A stretch of 64,000 nucleotides of DNA, taken from the NCBI RefSeq assembly GCF_011059145.1, contig NZ_JAALLT010000004.1, forward strand, positions 248,001-312,000, read 5' to 3'. A program made the translations under genes and the position numbers. Of this stretch, positions 44,374 to 53,745 are shown piece by piece. Under the pieces are notes generated by a model. That model did not search any database and was not told the origin of the DNA. It worked only from the letters and a program-made list of their open reading frames with translations. This DNA is from Halalkalibaculum roseum. Lineage in GTDB: Bacteria; Bacteroidota; Rhodothermia; Balneolales; Balneolaceae. Position 1 is the first letter of the stretch; every line of letters starts with the position of its first letter.

Positions 44374-44436
44374 TAGCCTAATTGGAATTACTCAGCATAC
44401 TTGGCTTCCAACTCTTCGTCCATGTAGCACAAATCT

Positions 44437-44550
44437 ACCCATTCATTCCGCAGCAGAGCGGCGGAATGAGGGAATGGTAAGGTGAGAATTATTGACTGCT
44501 TCAAGACCCTCTCCCCCCTCTTTTCTGCTTCCGGTGCTCCGCTCGGAAGC
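44437..44550. repeat. Palindromic repeats C copy 2 and D copy 3
   Basis: Element C at 44437-44474 repeats CATTCCGC..GCGGAATG with an AGCAGAGCG-type loop. Element D at 44527-44550 has GCTTCCG and CGGAAGC around GTGCTCCGCT. Both are within the 748-base gene-free gap 43813-44560; the short open frames there are made of repeat sequence. Confidence 0.75.
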
Positions 44551-44560
44551 AATTCACTAC

Positions 44561-45199
44561 TCATTTCTCGAGAATAAACAACCGCTCCTCAAATTCAAGC
44601 CCAGAAAAATTAAAAGCCTCTTTAATCCACTCAGCCGTCTCCTTGCGATAGAAAATAACATGGGTCTCATCCTGTGCATAGTGCCAGCTCTCAAAGTCAA
44701 TCTCATCCTCATACCTCAGCGTCATACAGTAGAGATGTCCCCCGGGCTTTAGCAACTCCCGGAGCAGACGAAACTCTTTGGCCGGATGGTGAAAATGCTC
44801 AACCACTTCGCTGGATATAATGAAATCATAATTGGTCAGAAATGCACCCGGGTTTCTTTCAAAATAAGGATCGTAGGTAGTAACCTCATAACCGGCATCA
44901 CGAAGCAGTTTAGCCGCTACAGGTCCCGTACCGGAACCGTAATCCAGTCCGGTTTTCCCGGACTCATATTCCTTTTTCACCGCATCCACCAGTGGAGAGA
45001 CAAAATTCTGGTACCTCGGATCATTCACATCATTGTCATGCGTTTCATAGCGATAGACCTCATCATCCCGATCAACATAGTAATCAGGATCCATGATCAC
45101 AGCCCTGCAGGTTTGGCACTCATAAAAGTCCCGTTCTCGAACTCTGCCAAATGGACTCGCATTGTTACCGCAAAGAATACAGGATATGTGTTCTTTCAT
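44561..45199 (-). CDS. Class I SAM methyltransferase with N-terminal zinc ribbon
   Basis: This 212-residue protein has two CxxC knuckles at the N-terminus (CILCGNNAS and CQTCRAVIM), a methyltransferase fold with LDYGSGTGPVAAKLLRDAGYEV and a later EVVEHFHHPAKEFRLLRELLKPGG segment. Proteins of this kind methylate small molecules, lipids or sugars; no substrate is deducible. It ends in the repeat-rich gap, and its start is close to the convergent or divergent small gene ywbE. Confidence 0.85.
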   Translation of the reverse strand: MKEHISCILCGNNASPFGRVRERDFYECQTCRAVIMDPDYYVDRDDEVYRYETHDNDVNDPRYQNFVSPLVDAVKKEYESGKTGLDYGSGTGPVAAKLLRDAGYEVTTYDPYFERNPGAFLTNYDFIISSEVVEHFHHPAKEFRLLRELLKPGGHLYCMTLRYEDEIDFESWHYAQDETHVIFYRKETAEWIKEAFNFSGLEFEERLFILEK

Positions 45200-45227
45200 A
45201 ATGTTTAGCTAAAAATATTCCCCGGGA

Positions 45228-45431
45228 TTAGTTTTTAGAGATGACTTTCTTCACTCTGCCAACCTGTCCATCTTGCAACCGCACTTTTATGCCATGAGGA
45301 TGTGTGGCACTGTTTGTAAGAATATCCTTCACCCTGCCCTCAGTAAGTTTCCCGCTCCGCTGGTCTTTTTTAAGCACGATAGCCACGTTCATACCGGTCT
45401 GAATATTCGATCTCCTGTTACCTTCATCCAT
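45228..45431 (-). CDS. ywbE: YwbE-like small protein
   Basis: This 67-residue basic protein matches the YwbE family (TIGR03833): NIQTGMNVAIVLKKDQRSGKLTEGRVKDIL, THPHGIKVRLQDGQVGRVKKV. It is a small SH3-like beta protein of unknown function, probably nucleic-acid or ribosome associated. It lies upstream of the methyltransferase on the same strand, 28 bases apart. Confidence 0.9.
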   Translation of the reverse strand: MDEGNRRSNIQTGMNVAIVLKKDQRSGKLTEGRVKDILTNSATHPHGIKVRLQDGQVGRVKKVISKN

Positions 45432-45642
45432 AAGTGTTATACCTTTTACATCTTTTGCTTAATTGAGAGGATAAAACATAATCGAATACTGAATAACATA
45501 GTCTAAACCCTAACAACACAGAAATATTTAAAACGTAACGCATTTATCTGCAAGATTCTCAGAGGGCATTGCGATTATATAGAAAAATCCCCTATTTTCG
45601 TTTCAAAGTTACCATTTAAAAGCGGCTATTAACAGGTTCTAC

Positions 45643-45948
45643 ATGAATTTTCAGATCTTCAATCCTCTACGATGGCGCAAGTCATTCCTGATGCTCATAT
45701 TGGGAGGATTTCTTTTCATCTGGTTCGCTTTTATCGACACCTACAGCCTTTGGACGCGCTATGATCTTAGCCAGCGCAAAGATGAACTGAAAGTGAAGAC
45801 CGAACAACTGGAAGCTGAAACAGCGAGACTAAAACAGCAAATCGAGGATCTGAAAAACGACCCCGCTTTACTTGAGCGTATTGCCCGTGAGGAGTACGGC
45901 ATGAAAAAAGAAGGGGAAACCGTTTACAAAATAAAGGTTGAAAAATAG
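45643..45948 (+). CDS. FtsB/DivIC-like septum protein
   Basis: This 101-residue protein has one membrane helix (about 15-30: FLMLILGGFLFIWFAFI), a coiled coil (about 40-75: LSQRKDELKVKTEQLEAETARLKQQIEDL) and the typical ending LLERIAREEYGMKKEGETVYKI. FtsB-like proteins link FtsL and FtsQ at the division septum. The gene stands 110 bases upstream of the lptD-like gene on the same strand. Confidence 0.9.
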   Translation: MNFQIFNPLRWRKSFLMLILGGFLFIWFAFIDTYSLWTRYDLSQRKDELKVKTEQLEAETARLKQQIEDLKNDPALLERIAREEYGMKKEGETVYKIKVEK

Positions 45949-46058
45949 CAGCAATCAGCCTCCCGACCTTATTAAATTATACTTTCTTCATTGCTTTCGC
46001 TGTTATAGATTTGAATGATCCAAAGCATTGCGGCTCTACCCGGTTCTCCTAACATTCC

Positions 46059-48755
46059 TTGATGATAGCAACTATTGCACATATAAGATGCGTATTGTCA
46101 ACAGCCTTGGCTGTCTTTTTTATTTTAGGATTTTTTGTTTCGGTCGGTTACGCTCAAAACACGAATATACCTGATAGCCTTAGGTCCGGTCGAACAGGAG
46201 GCGGACAGCCCCAGGCCTCACAGTCCAGCGCACCTGAACAGGAAGGACAGGTTAACTTTCAAGCTTCTGATTCGCTTGTCTTTAATTTCAAGAAAAACCG
46301 CATTGCCACCCTGTTTGGCTCTGCCAAAGTGATCCACCAGTCGGGTGAGTTGACCTCGGGTAAAATTGCACTGAATCTGGACAGCAGCGTGGTACGGGCC
46401 GCAACCCAAACTCCGCAGGATACCCTTTCCCAGCCGGTGCTGTTACGAGATAGCGAACGCATCAGAAGCAAAAGTATCAGTTTTAACTACCAGACAGAGA
46501 AAGGTCGCTTTGAAGTAGCCAGGGTTGCTGTCGACCAGGGATATCTGACCGGAACCAAAGTTAAAAACCAGAGCCGACATGTGGTTTTCCTGGAAGATGC
46601 TATCTACTCAACCTGCGACCTCGACCACCCCCACTACTACATTAAAGCCGACCGCATGAAGGTGGTGAACCAGGAAAAGGTATTTTTTACCAATGCCAGG
46701 CTCTATATCCTGGATATCCCTTACCCGCTTGTCTTTCCTTTCGGTTATCTGCCGGGGAAAATAGACCAGAAACAGTCTGGCCTGCTGCAGCCGACCTATG
46801 TTTCCCAGAACCAGGCCACACGGGGTATCGGTGTTCAAAACCTGGGATGGTTCCAGTATTTCAATGACTACCTGGTAGGTCAAGCATCAGTGGATATTTT
46901 CACCAGCGGAACATTCTTCCTGGATACCAGCACCCGGTACAGCAATAGAGATAATTACAGCGGAAGTATACAGGTAGGTTATTCACGGGAGCGGGGACTG
47001 GAACCGACCGATCCGAATTTTACGATCAATACACAGAAGAGGATCAACATATCCCATAACCAGGACTTCTCGCCATATGCTAACATGTCTGCCAACATTA
47101 ACCTGAGAACGGCCGATTTTAACAGACGAAATTCATTCGATATTGATGAACGCGCCGAAGTAAGTACCAGCTCAAGTATAAGTTACCGTTACAGGCATCC
47201 GGAGAACGTTTATAATTTCAGCATCTCTGCTCGCCAGAATCAAAACTTCAATAATAACACCACGCGGCTATCGGGCCCGGATGCCAACTTTAGCCTCAAA
47301 CAGTTTTCTCCTTTTGAAAGCGACCGGCCCGGATCGGAGGGAGCAGCCTGGTATGAAAATATTTCCATCCGATACCAGAACAGCTTTCAGTCTGATTTCA
47401 GTTATCAGCCCATAGCAGCCGATTCAGCAGAAATCAACTGGTTTGAAGCACTGCTCGATCCTAGCAAATACCGGGAGGCTACCGGAGACAATGACCACTA
47501 CAAGTACGGTTTCCGCCAGGAGGCCGATATAAGTTTTGGCAACCTGCTGCCCAGCCGATTTATAAACCTGAGTGCCAGCGGAGACTATACGGAGTACTGG
47601 TATCCCACTTCTATTCGTAGAAGCTTTAATGAGGAAACCAACCAGATAGAGACTCGCCAGGTACGCGGTTTTGAAGCCGCCCGTGAATTCTCTGCAGGCC
47701 TGAGCATGTCAACTACCGTTTATGGAATCGTAAACAGCAAAATCGGTAATCTTGAAGGATTCCGTCATACTCTCAGGCCCTCTCTCTCTTTCAGCTACAG
47801 CCCGGATTTCGGGAGTGATTTTTGGGGATATTACAGGGACGTTCAAACCGATTCTCTGGGTAACACGCGAAGCTACTCCATTTTTGAAAACGAGGTATTC
47901 AGAGGACCCGGAAGGGGTGAACAGCGCGCGCTGTCGTTCAATCTAAGCAATGTCTTCGAGGCCAAACAGGTGCGAAGGGATTCTACCGGAGAAAAGAAAG
48001 AGAATGTAATACGCCTGATTGACCGACTTGATTTCAATACGAGTTATAATTTTGCCGCTGACAGTCTGAACCTAAGCGATCTCAATGCCTCTTTCTCATC
48101 TCGCATCATCAAAGGGATCAACATCCGGGCAAATGCCCAATTTAACTTCTACCAGAGGGATTCCCTGGGTATTCGTTTCAACGATTTCCTTATTACGGAT
48201 TCCAGGCAACTGGCAGAATTGACCAACTTCAGTGTAAGCGCCAGCTATAGTTTCAATTCACAAGGAGGCACCCGTGTGGACGATAGATACTATTTCCCCG
48301 CGAGTTATGACCCTTATGACCAGTCTATCTTTCACGAAATGGATTCTAATTTTAACAGGCGGCCTGTGCAGAGAACCAGTTCTCCCTTTTCGGTCTCCTT
48401 CAACTTCAGGTATAGCTGGAGATTGAATCCCAGGCCGAATAGTGAAAATAGTAAGTCAGCTACACTCAATGCCCGTAATATCCGTTTTCAACTTACACCC
48501 AAGTGGAGTTTCCAGACACAGCTGGGCTACGACTTTATTGATAAAGAATTAACGCCCTCGCAATTTTCACTTAGCCGAAGCCTGCATATGTGGAACCTTA
48601 GCTTCCAGATGAGTCCCTTCGGTGAGTTTCAATACTATGCTTTTGCTCTCCGACTTAACAGTGCACAGATACAAAGTATCTTCCAAAAACTGCCCCTGCT
48701 CAAGAACCTCGAACGTTCATCCAGCCCATCGGGAAGAAGACCGGTCGGTTTCTAG
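46059..48755 (+). CDS. lptD: LptD/OstA-like outer-membrane assembly protein
   Basis: This 898-residue protein has a signal peptide (to about residue 33, VSVGYAQ), an OstA/LptA-like N-terminal domain (about 65-200: FKKNRIATLFGSAKVIHQSGELTSGKIALNL) and a long beta-barrel of alternating strands (after 230, with many NYSGSIQVGYS-like repeats and SYRYRHPENVYNFSIS). It matches the lipopolysaccharide assembly LptD of Bacteroidota in design. It would insert lipopolysaccharide in the outer membrane with LptE. The C-terminal end is Arg-Pro rich. Confidence 0.85.
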   Translation: MMIATIAHIRCVLSTALAVFFILGFFVSVGYAQNTNIPDSLRSGRTGGGQPQASQSSAPEQEGQVNFQASDSLVFNFKKNRIATLFGSAKVIHQSGELTSGKIALNLDSSVVRAATQTPQDTLSQPVLLRDSERIRSKSISFNYQTEKGRFEVARVAVDQGYLTGTKVKNQSRHVVFLEDAIYSTCDLDHPHYYIKADRMKVVNQEKVFFTNARLYILDIPYPLVFPFGYLPGKIDQKQSGLLQPTYVSQNQATRGIGVQNLGWFQYFNDYLVGQASVDIFTSGTFFLDTSTRYSNRDNYSGSIQVGYSRERGLEPTDPNFTINTQKRINISHNQDFSPYANMSANINLRTADFNRRNSFDIDERAEVSTSSSISYRYRHPENVYNFSISARQNQNFNNNTTRLSGPDANFSLKQFSPFESDRPGSEGAAWYENISIRYQNSFQSDFSYQPIAADSAEINWFEALLDPSKYREATGDNDHYKYGFRQEADISFGNLLPSRFINLSASGDYTEYWYPTSIRRSFNEETNQIETRQVRGFEAAREFSAGLSMSTTVYGIVNSKIGNLEGFRHTLRPSLSFSYSPDFGSDFWGYYRDVQTDSLGNTRSYSIFENEVFRGPGRGEQRALSFNLSNVFEAKQVRRDSTGEKKENVIRLIDRLDFNTSYNFAADSLNLSDLNASFSSRIIKGINIRANAQFNFYQRDSLGIRFNDFLITDSRQLAELTNFSVSASYSFNSQGGTRVDDRYYFPASYDPYDQSIFHEMDSNFNRRPVQRTSSPFSVSFNFRYSWRLNPRPNSENSKSATLNARNIRFQLTPKWSFQTQLGYDFIDKELTPSQFSLSRSLHMWNLSFQMSPFGEFQYYAFALRLNSAQIQSIFQKLPLLKNLERSSSPSGRRPVGF

Positions 48756-48862
48756 AGATAATTTAATTTTATAAAAAATTGAAGCCCAATTAATCTCCCG
48801 TGGATGTGAAGAAAGGGAAGTTAAATTTGAATTTTGCAGTTTGTTACCTGAAGATTGGCCTT

Positions 48863-49453
48863 TTACTCCCTGTTCTCCAGATATCGTACTACATATTTGC
48901 CCAACACATCAAATTCCAGGTTTACTCGGTCTCCCTCTTCCCTGTCCCGCATATTCGTATGTTCATAGGTATAGGGGATGATAGCAACCTTGAAGCGGTT
49001 GTCTTTTTCTGAAGCCACAGTAAGGCTGATTCCATCTATAGCAATACTTCCCCTCCCCACAATGAGGTCACGGTAGGATTCAGGATATTCAACACTAAAA
49101 AGCCAGTCCGTGCCCTCCTTTTCAATAGCTGTAATTTCACCAGTTGCATCTACATGGCCCTGTACAATGTGTCCGTCAATCAGCTGGTCGGGACGCATGG
49201 AACGCTCAAGATTAACTGAGTCACCTTCGACCAGGCTACCCATGTTGGTCTTCCGCAAAGTCTCTTCCACGCTCTGTACGGTAAAAGTACCGGTATTGCA
49301 GGCCGTCACAGTATGGCAAACACCATTGATACTGATACTTTGATCTACTTCAAGTCCTGAGGCCAGATCACAGGCAACAGTAAACTCTTTACCTCCGTCC
49401 AAATTTATGACGTTTTCTATCTTTCCTACCTCTTTTATGATTCCGGTAAACAT
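48863..49453 (-). CDS. ribE: Riboflavin synthase alpha subunit
   Basis: This 196-residue protein has two lumazine-binding repeats: MFTGIIKEVGKIENV.. with SINGVCHTV and the second with GHVDATGEITAIE and GISLTVASE. It dismutates 6,7-dimethyl-8-ribityllumazine into riboflavin. ribD lies upstream by 63 bases on the same strand, so they form a riboflavin pair; ribA/B and ribH are not in the window. No FMN riboswitch was recognised upstream of ribD. Confidence 0.96.
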   Translation of the reverse strand: MFTGIIKEVGKIENVINLDGGKEFTVACDLASGLEVDQSISINGVCHTVTACNTGTFTVQSVEETLRKTNMGSLVEGDSVNLERSMRPDQLIDGHIVQGHVDATGEITAIEKEGTDWLFSVEYPESYRDLIVGRGSIAIDGISLTVASEKDNRFKVAIIPYTYEHTNMRDREEGDRVNLEFDVLGKYVVRYLENRE

Positions 49454-49516
49454 CCTATTTGCTATTAAATTTTTAGAGTATTTCTTAAAACTGGTGTTTC
49501 CTGACCACTGTATAAC

Positions 49517-50653
49517 CTACAAGTATCCGGTAAACAGCATGTCTTCATCGACCTGTTCCCAATTCGTATCCCTTAAGTTAAGAATTTCCTTCATACGATT
49601 GACACCCATTCCCATTACCGAACGGGTCCCTCCTCCCAGCATTTTGGGAGCTATAAAGCAAGCCACTTTATCCACTAAACGTTCTCGCAATAAAGCCGAG
49701 GCTAAATTTTGTCCGGCCTCTACTAAAATAGAAGTCACCCGGTGTTCGGACGCAAGCTTTTTGAGTCCTTCATTCAGATCGGTATGACCGTCTTTTTCCG
49801 GCAACAACAAAGTCGATCCGCGGAAATAGTCCGATTGAAGCATACTGAGCATCGGATCGGCTTCATTTTCAAACTTCTCTTTATTGTGCGTTAGGATGAT
49901 GGTCTTTTCCTCATATTGATCGGTAAAGAGGTTGAGATCTTTGGGCAGCTCCAATTTTCCGTCGATGACAATGCGTCTGGGCTGACGTCCCTCAACATGA
50001 CGTACGGTAAGGCGTGGATTATCGAGCAGAGCGGTGTTTCGTCCGACCATAACCGCATCATAGCGGCTGCGCCATTCGTGAACTCTCTTCCTGGAGGCTT
50101 CTCCGGTAATCCATTCCGAACTTCCATCGGGGGCAGCTATGTACCCGTCAAGTGTTTGGGCAATTTTAAGGGTAACAAACGGCCGGTTGTAATTTTCATA
50201 ATGGAGAAAGAACTCATTCAGTTGCTCAGCTTCCTCCTTCAATAGACCGACATCCACTTGAATGTCGTTGTTTCTGAGCTTTTTAATCCCTTTGCCATTC
50301 ACTTTTGCAGTAGGATCCTGCATGGCAACCACAACTCTCCTGATTGGCAAACCGGCCAGCATATCCGCGCATGGTGGTGTTTTACCCTCATGGGCACAGG
50401 GTTCCATGGTTACATATACGGTGGCATTCTTCAGCAGGGAGGTATCTTTGACCGACTCTACGGCATTGACCTCGGCATGCGCCTGACCGTAGCGTTCATG
50501 ATAACCCTGGCCGATCTTATTCCCCTCGGAATCGACGATTACGCAACCAACCATGGGATTGGGTGAAACATAGCCTGCTCCCCGCTCTGCAATTTCAAGG
50601 GCGAGCTGCATCCATCTTCGATCGTTCTCGTTATAGGAATTATTTTCAGTCAC
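49517..50653 (-). CDS. ribD: Bifunctional riboflavin deaminase/reductase RibD
   Basis: This 378-residue protein has an N-terminal cytidine-deaminase-like zinc domain (residues 1-145: HAEVNAVES with the catalytic Glu, and PCAHEGKTPPCADML with two zinc cysteines) and a C-terminal reductase domain (about 150-370: TLDGYIAAPDGSSEWITGEASRK, LVEAGQNLASALL). It deaminates and then reduces the pyrimidine intermediate of riboflavin synthesis. It is 63 bases upstream of ribE. Confidence 0.97.
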   Translation of the reverse strand: MTENNSYNENDRRWMQLALEIAERGAGYVSPNPMVGCVIVDSEGNKIGQGYHERYGQAHAEVNAVESVKDTSLLKNATVYVTMEPCAHEGKTPPCADMLAGLPIRRVVVAMQDPTAKVNGKGIKKLRNNDIQVDVGLLKEEAEQLNEFFLHYENYNRPFVTLKIAQTLDGYIAAPDGSSEWITGEASRKRVHEWRSRYDAVMVGRNTALLDNPRLTVRHVEGRQPRRIVIDGKLELPKDLNLFTDQYEEKTIILTHNKEKFENEADPMLSMLQSDYFRGSTLLLPEKDGHTDLNEGLKKLASEHRVTSILVEAGQNLASALLRERLVDKVACFIAPKMLGGGTRSVMGMGVNRMKEILNLRDTNWEQVDEDMLFTGYL

Positions 50654-50714
50654 GAGTGATGGTATAAATTAAATCTTTATTACCGGTTTTCATTGTATTT
50701 CCGGCATAAAACAA

Positions 50715-50747
50715 AAAAGGGCAAGAAGCATTCCTTCTTACCCTTTT
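50715..50747 (-). terminator. Rho-independent terminator of the PpiD-like gene
   Basis: AAAAGGG plus AAGAAG pairs with CTTCTT plus CCCTTTT at 50715-50747 (one C-A mismatch, CATTC loop). On the minus strand TTTGTTTTATG follows. It is 24 bases past the stop at 50771. Confidence 0.8.
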
Positions 50748-50770
50748 GCTCATATCAAATAGCGATAATA

Positions 50771-52549
50771 TCAGCCTCCGCGCAGCAATGTTGCTCGATA
50801 ATCTTCAATATCGGCTTCTTCCTTCAGCTGCTCCATCCAAACTTGCGAGAAGGAAGCACTCTTCTGCTGTTGCAGTTGCTGCTGCAGCTGATTGCGTGTT
50901 GCAGCCGTCATCGCTTCAAGATTCGCATCAGTCCTGTTATCAATTTTTGCAACGAACACTGCATTGTCTCCGCTAATCGGTCCGGAGGTTTCTGACTCTT
51001 CCAGTCCAAAGATAGCACCAACTACACGTGGCTCACGTCCTGCTCCGGGAATTACAGAAGCGTTCATACTCAGGTTCTCGGCAGTGGAAACTTCTCTTCC
51101 CGAAGCCGATGCTATAGCTTCCAGGGTTTCATTGGAGGCCAAAAGATTATTGACCCGGTCAACAAGCTGCTCTTTACGCTTGCTATTGATGACTATCGTT
51201 TCAATCTGGCTTCTTACCTCCTCAAAAGGCCGGGTACCTTCGGGAGTAATCTCCGTCACTTTCAGTACCACAAACTGGTTGGAAAGTTCAATAGGACTGG
51301 AAATTTCTTCTTCACTGGCAGTCTCCAGAAAATTCATGATTTGTCGGCTCTGTCCGAGGCCTGCAATAAAGGGATTGCCTTTGGTAGCAAAGGCTTCTTT
51401 CACTTCAAATTCGCGACGTTCGGCCTCTTCCTCAAAACCGTCCTCTTCAGCAAAAAAGCTGAAATCATCGGCTTCTTCAGCCTTTTTATCCACAGTAGCA
51501 ATCGGATCTGCGGTGATGTCGAATGTGAATACTACGAATTTCACTTCGTCCTGTCTCTCATCAAGCTTTTTAATGGAAAATACTTGTCCGTCTTGGGTTA
51601 TAGCCTGACTTACTTCCCCATTTTCAAGGTCCAGGACCGGCTGGTACTTTTCATTTATCTCACTCTTTTTAACAAACTCGGCGCTGTAGGGAGTAGCCGA
51701 CTGGTATCGAACAAGGAAAAGAGAATCGTTTTCAGTCTGTTCAAAATCGGATCGGAGATCCTGCATCTCTTTTTGTATCCTGGCCGTGTCCTCCTTAGTG
51801 GCTGTTTTATCAAAGCTTACATATTTAAAACGATAGGATTCCTGTCGCGTGTACTGCTCTTCATTATTATTGTAGTAAGAACGCAGATCAGAATCGGTAA
51901 CATTTACCGCGCTGTCGGGTATCTCAGCAAAAGGAAAGCGTACAAAGGAAACATCAGCAAAAGTATTTCTTTTGATATATGCCTGCTCAACTTCATAGCT
52001 GCTCACTTCCATGGCAGACTGTACATAGTTCGACATTTTTTGCTGGCGTCTTTTCTGACGCAGTTGCTGCTCAACCATCACCCATACCTGGCTGTTTTCA
52101 GGCGCTTCGATAGCTGACTGCAATGCCACTCGGTCTATGGTCCCATCTTCTCTTTGAAACTGCTGGCGTATGAAAGGATCAGGATTTTCACCGGTAATCA
52201 TCTCAACCACTTCCTGGTCGGTAACAGTGATGCCAAGATCATCCATCTTCTGCTGTATAAGCTTGCTGGAAACCAGCTCTTCCCATGCCTGATCTTCGTA
52301 GTAGGCACGCATCTCCGGTGTGATGGAATTACCGGTCTGTTGTGAATACTGGTCTATGTAGTAACTGATTCTGCTGTTATACTCTTCCAGGGAAATAGGA
52401 TCGCCATTCACTTCACCCAGATTGTTTGGGCCTGCCTGCATGGCATCAAATACTTTTGTATCTGCCAATGCCCAGAGTATTCCAAAAGAGAAAATAAGCA
52501 CCCACAAAATGACGCCGGTGCTCTTCCTCATTTTTTCCATTACACCCAT
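50771..52549 (-). CDS. PpiD/SurA-like periplasmic folding factor
   Basis: This 592-residue protein has one N-terminal membrane helix (about 11-30: TGVILWVLIFSFGILWALA) and a SurA/PpiD-type helical chaperone segment (about 40-230: LGEVNGDPISLEEYNSRISYYIDQYSQQTG). The middle contains two divergent domains that resemble parvulin folds, but no clear parvulin catalytic motif is visible. It probably assists outer-membrane protein folding in the periplasm. The gene is monocistronic. Confidence 0.82.
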   Translation of the reverse strand: MGVMEKMRKSTGVILWVLIFSFGILWALADTKVFDAMQAGPNNLGEVNGDPISLEEYNSRISYYIDQYSQQTGNSITPEMRAYYEDQAWEELVSSKLIQQKMDDLGITVTDQEVVEMITGENPDPFIRQQFQREDGTIDRVALQSAIEAPENSQVWVMVEQQLRQKRRQQKMSNYVQSAMEVSSYEVEQAYIKRNTFADVSFVRFPFAEIPDSAVNVTDSDLRSYYNNNEEQYTRQESYRFKYVSFDKTATKEDTARIQKEMQDLRSDFEQTENDSLFLVRYQSATPYSAEFVKKSEINEKYQPVLDLENGEVSQAITQDGQVFSIKKLDERQDEVKFVVFTFDITADPIATVDKKAEEADDFSFFAEEDGFEEEAERREFEVKEAFATKGNPFIAGLGQSRQIMNFLETASEEEISSPIELSNQFVVLKVTEITPEGTRPFEEVRSQIETIVINSKRKEQLVDRVNNLLASNETLEAIASASGREVSTAENLSMNASVIPGAGREPRVVGAIFGLEESETSGPISGDNAVFVAKIDNRTDANLEAMTAATRNQLQQQLQQQKSASFSQVWMEQLKEEADIEDYRATLLRGG

Positions 52550-52684
52550 GAAATAAACCTCTTACTGCTTCTTTAAAATGTTAATAATCGTGATTCAAAA
52601 ACTAGATTGTGCTGTTAACTTATAAAGCCTCGAAATATACAACAAGCATGTACTAAGAGCAATCGTAGAAGTAGGTGAACGAAG

Positions 52685-52789
52685 AAGGGACTGATTTAAT
52701 TGTTGAGGTTTGATTTACTGATTTACTGAGTTGTTGATGGAATAATTAGTTAATTGACCCAACTCAATCCCTCAGTAAATCAGTCCCTT
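52685..52789. repeat. Inverted repeat of locus-specific words downstream of mlaD
   Basis: AAGGGACTGATTTA (52685-52698) pairs perfectly with TAAATCAGTCCCTT (52776-52789). TGATTTACTGAG (52719-52730) pairs perfectly with CTCAGTAAATCA (52771-52782), so two stems compete. It lies 8 bases past the mlaD stop and may serve as a termination or processing signal. Confidence 0.8.
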
Positions 52790-52796
52790 ATCACTT

Positions 52797-53735
52797 CTAA
52801 AACACCTCTATCAGCCTCATATGTTTCAGATATTTGCGGGGATCTTCATTGATGTTCTTGATAAGCAGCTTCATTTCTGCTGACAGGCTGTCGAGATTGT
52901 TATACAATGAGGGGTTGTTTACCAGCTTGCCAAGGGTTCCGTCTCCATTGTTCACCTTGACCAGAATTTCATTGAGACTAACCCCTGTCTTTTCCAGTTC
53001 CGTACTCAAACTCTCTATTCTTCTGAGTGAATTATCCAGACCCACCATCACACTGTCAATACGCTCTTTGTTATCAGTGCTTACCGTGTCGAGGTTGGCA
53101 AGAATGTTATTTGCGTGATCAATACTCGACTCCAGCTCTCCTCGTTTGCTCTTCAATAATGTGGATATCTCATCAGTAGTTGTTTTCAGATCACCAAGGA
53201 TATCATCAATTTTGTTCTGATTCTCATCAGAAATGGTTGTATTCAACTTTTCAAGCAACACGTTGAGCTGATCGAATGACTGAGACACATCATCACTCAA
53301 TTTCTGTCCCTCGTCTTTAAGGGTCTCCAGCATTCCTCCCGTATATTCGCCCCGGATGGTACCTCCGTATTCTACATATTCATCTGAATCGCCCGGCTCG
53401 AGTATTATGGCCTTATCGTCAAGCAGACCGGATGATTCAAGCCGTGCTATAGAATTGACAGGTATGTCCACACCCAAATCAAAATTCATCGTAACCTTTA
53501 CACTATCTTTTGAAATCAACTCAATTCTTTTCACGGAACCCACTTTGACCCCGTTGATATAAGCGATACTGCCTGCTGTAAGACCATCAACCTTCTCAAA
53601 ATAAGTCACCACCTGGTGAGATCGACGGAATATGGGTACATCATTCATCAGACGAAAACCCAGAAAGGCCACAATTAATGCCGCCACTATGGTAATTGCG
53701 ACTTTCGCCTCGTTGCTCAATTTTACTGCTGCCAT
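52797..53735 (-). CDS. mlaD: MlaD-like MCE-domain protein
   Basis: This 312-residue protein has one N-terminal membrane helix (about 12-32: VAITIVAALIVAFLGFRLM) and an MCE domain (about 38-118: GLTAGSIAYINGVKVGSVKRI..MNFDLGVDIPVNSIARLESSGLLDDKAIIL). The rest is coiled coil. MlaD forms a hexameric ring that carries phospholipids between membranes. It is the last gene of mlaE-mlaF-mlaD; mlaF lies 10 bases upstream. Confidence 0.93.
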   Translation of the reverse strand: MAAVKLSNEAKVAITIVAALIVAFLGFRLMNDVPIFRRSHQVVTYFEKVDGLTAGSIAYINGVKVGSVKRIELISKDSVKVTMNFDLGVDIPVNSIARLESSGLLDDKAIILEPGDSDEYVEYGGTIRGEYTGGMLETLKDEGQKLSDDVSQSFDQLNVLLEKLNTTISDENQNKIDDILGDLKTTTDEISTLLKSKRGELESSIDHANNILANLDTVSTDNKERIDSVMVGLDNSLRRIESLSTELEKTGVSLNEILVKVNNGDGTLGKLVNNPSLYNNLDSLSAEMKLLIKNINEDPRKYLKHMRLIEVF

Positions 53736-53745
53736 GTTGCTCTAA

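Noticed and set aside
50654-50770. FMN riboswitch ahead of ribD
   Set aside because: The spacer is too short and lacks the conserved RFN element; only the PpiD terminator is seen.
52154-52345. Open frames antisense to the PpiD-like gene
   Set aside because: They are shadows of a well-supported coding frame on the other strand.
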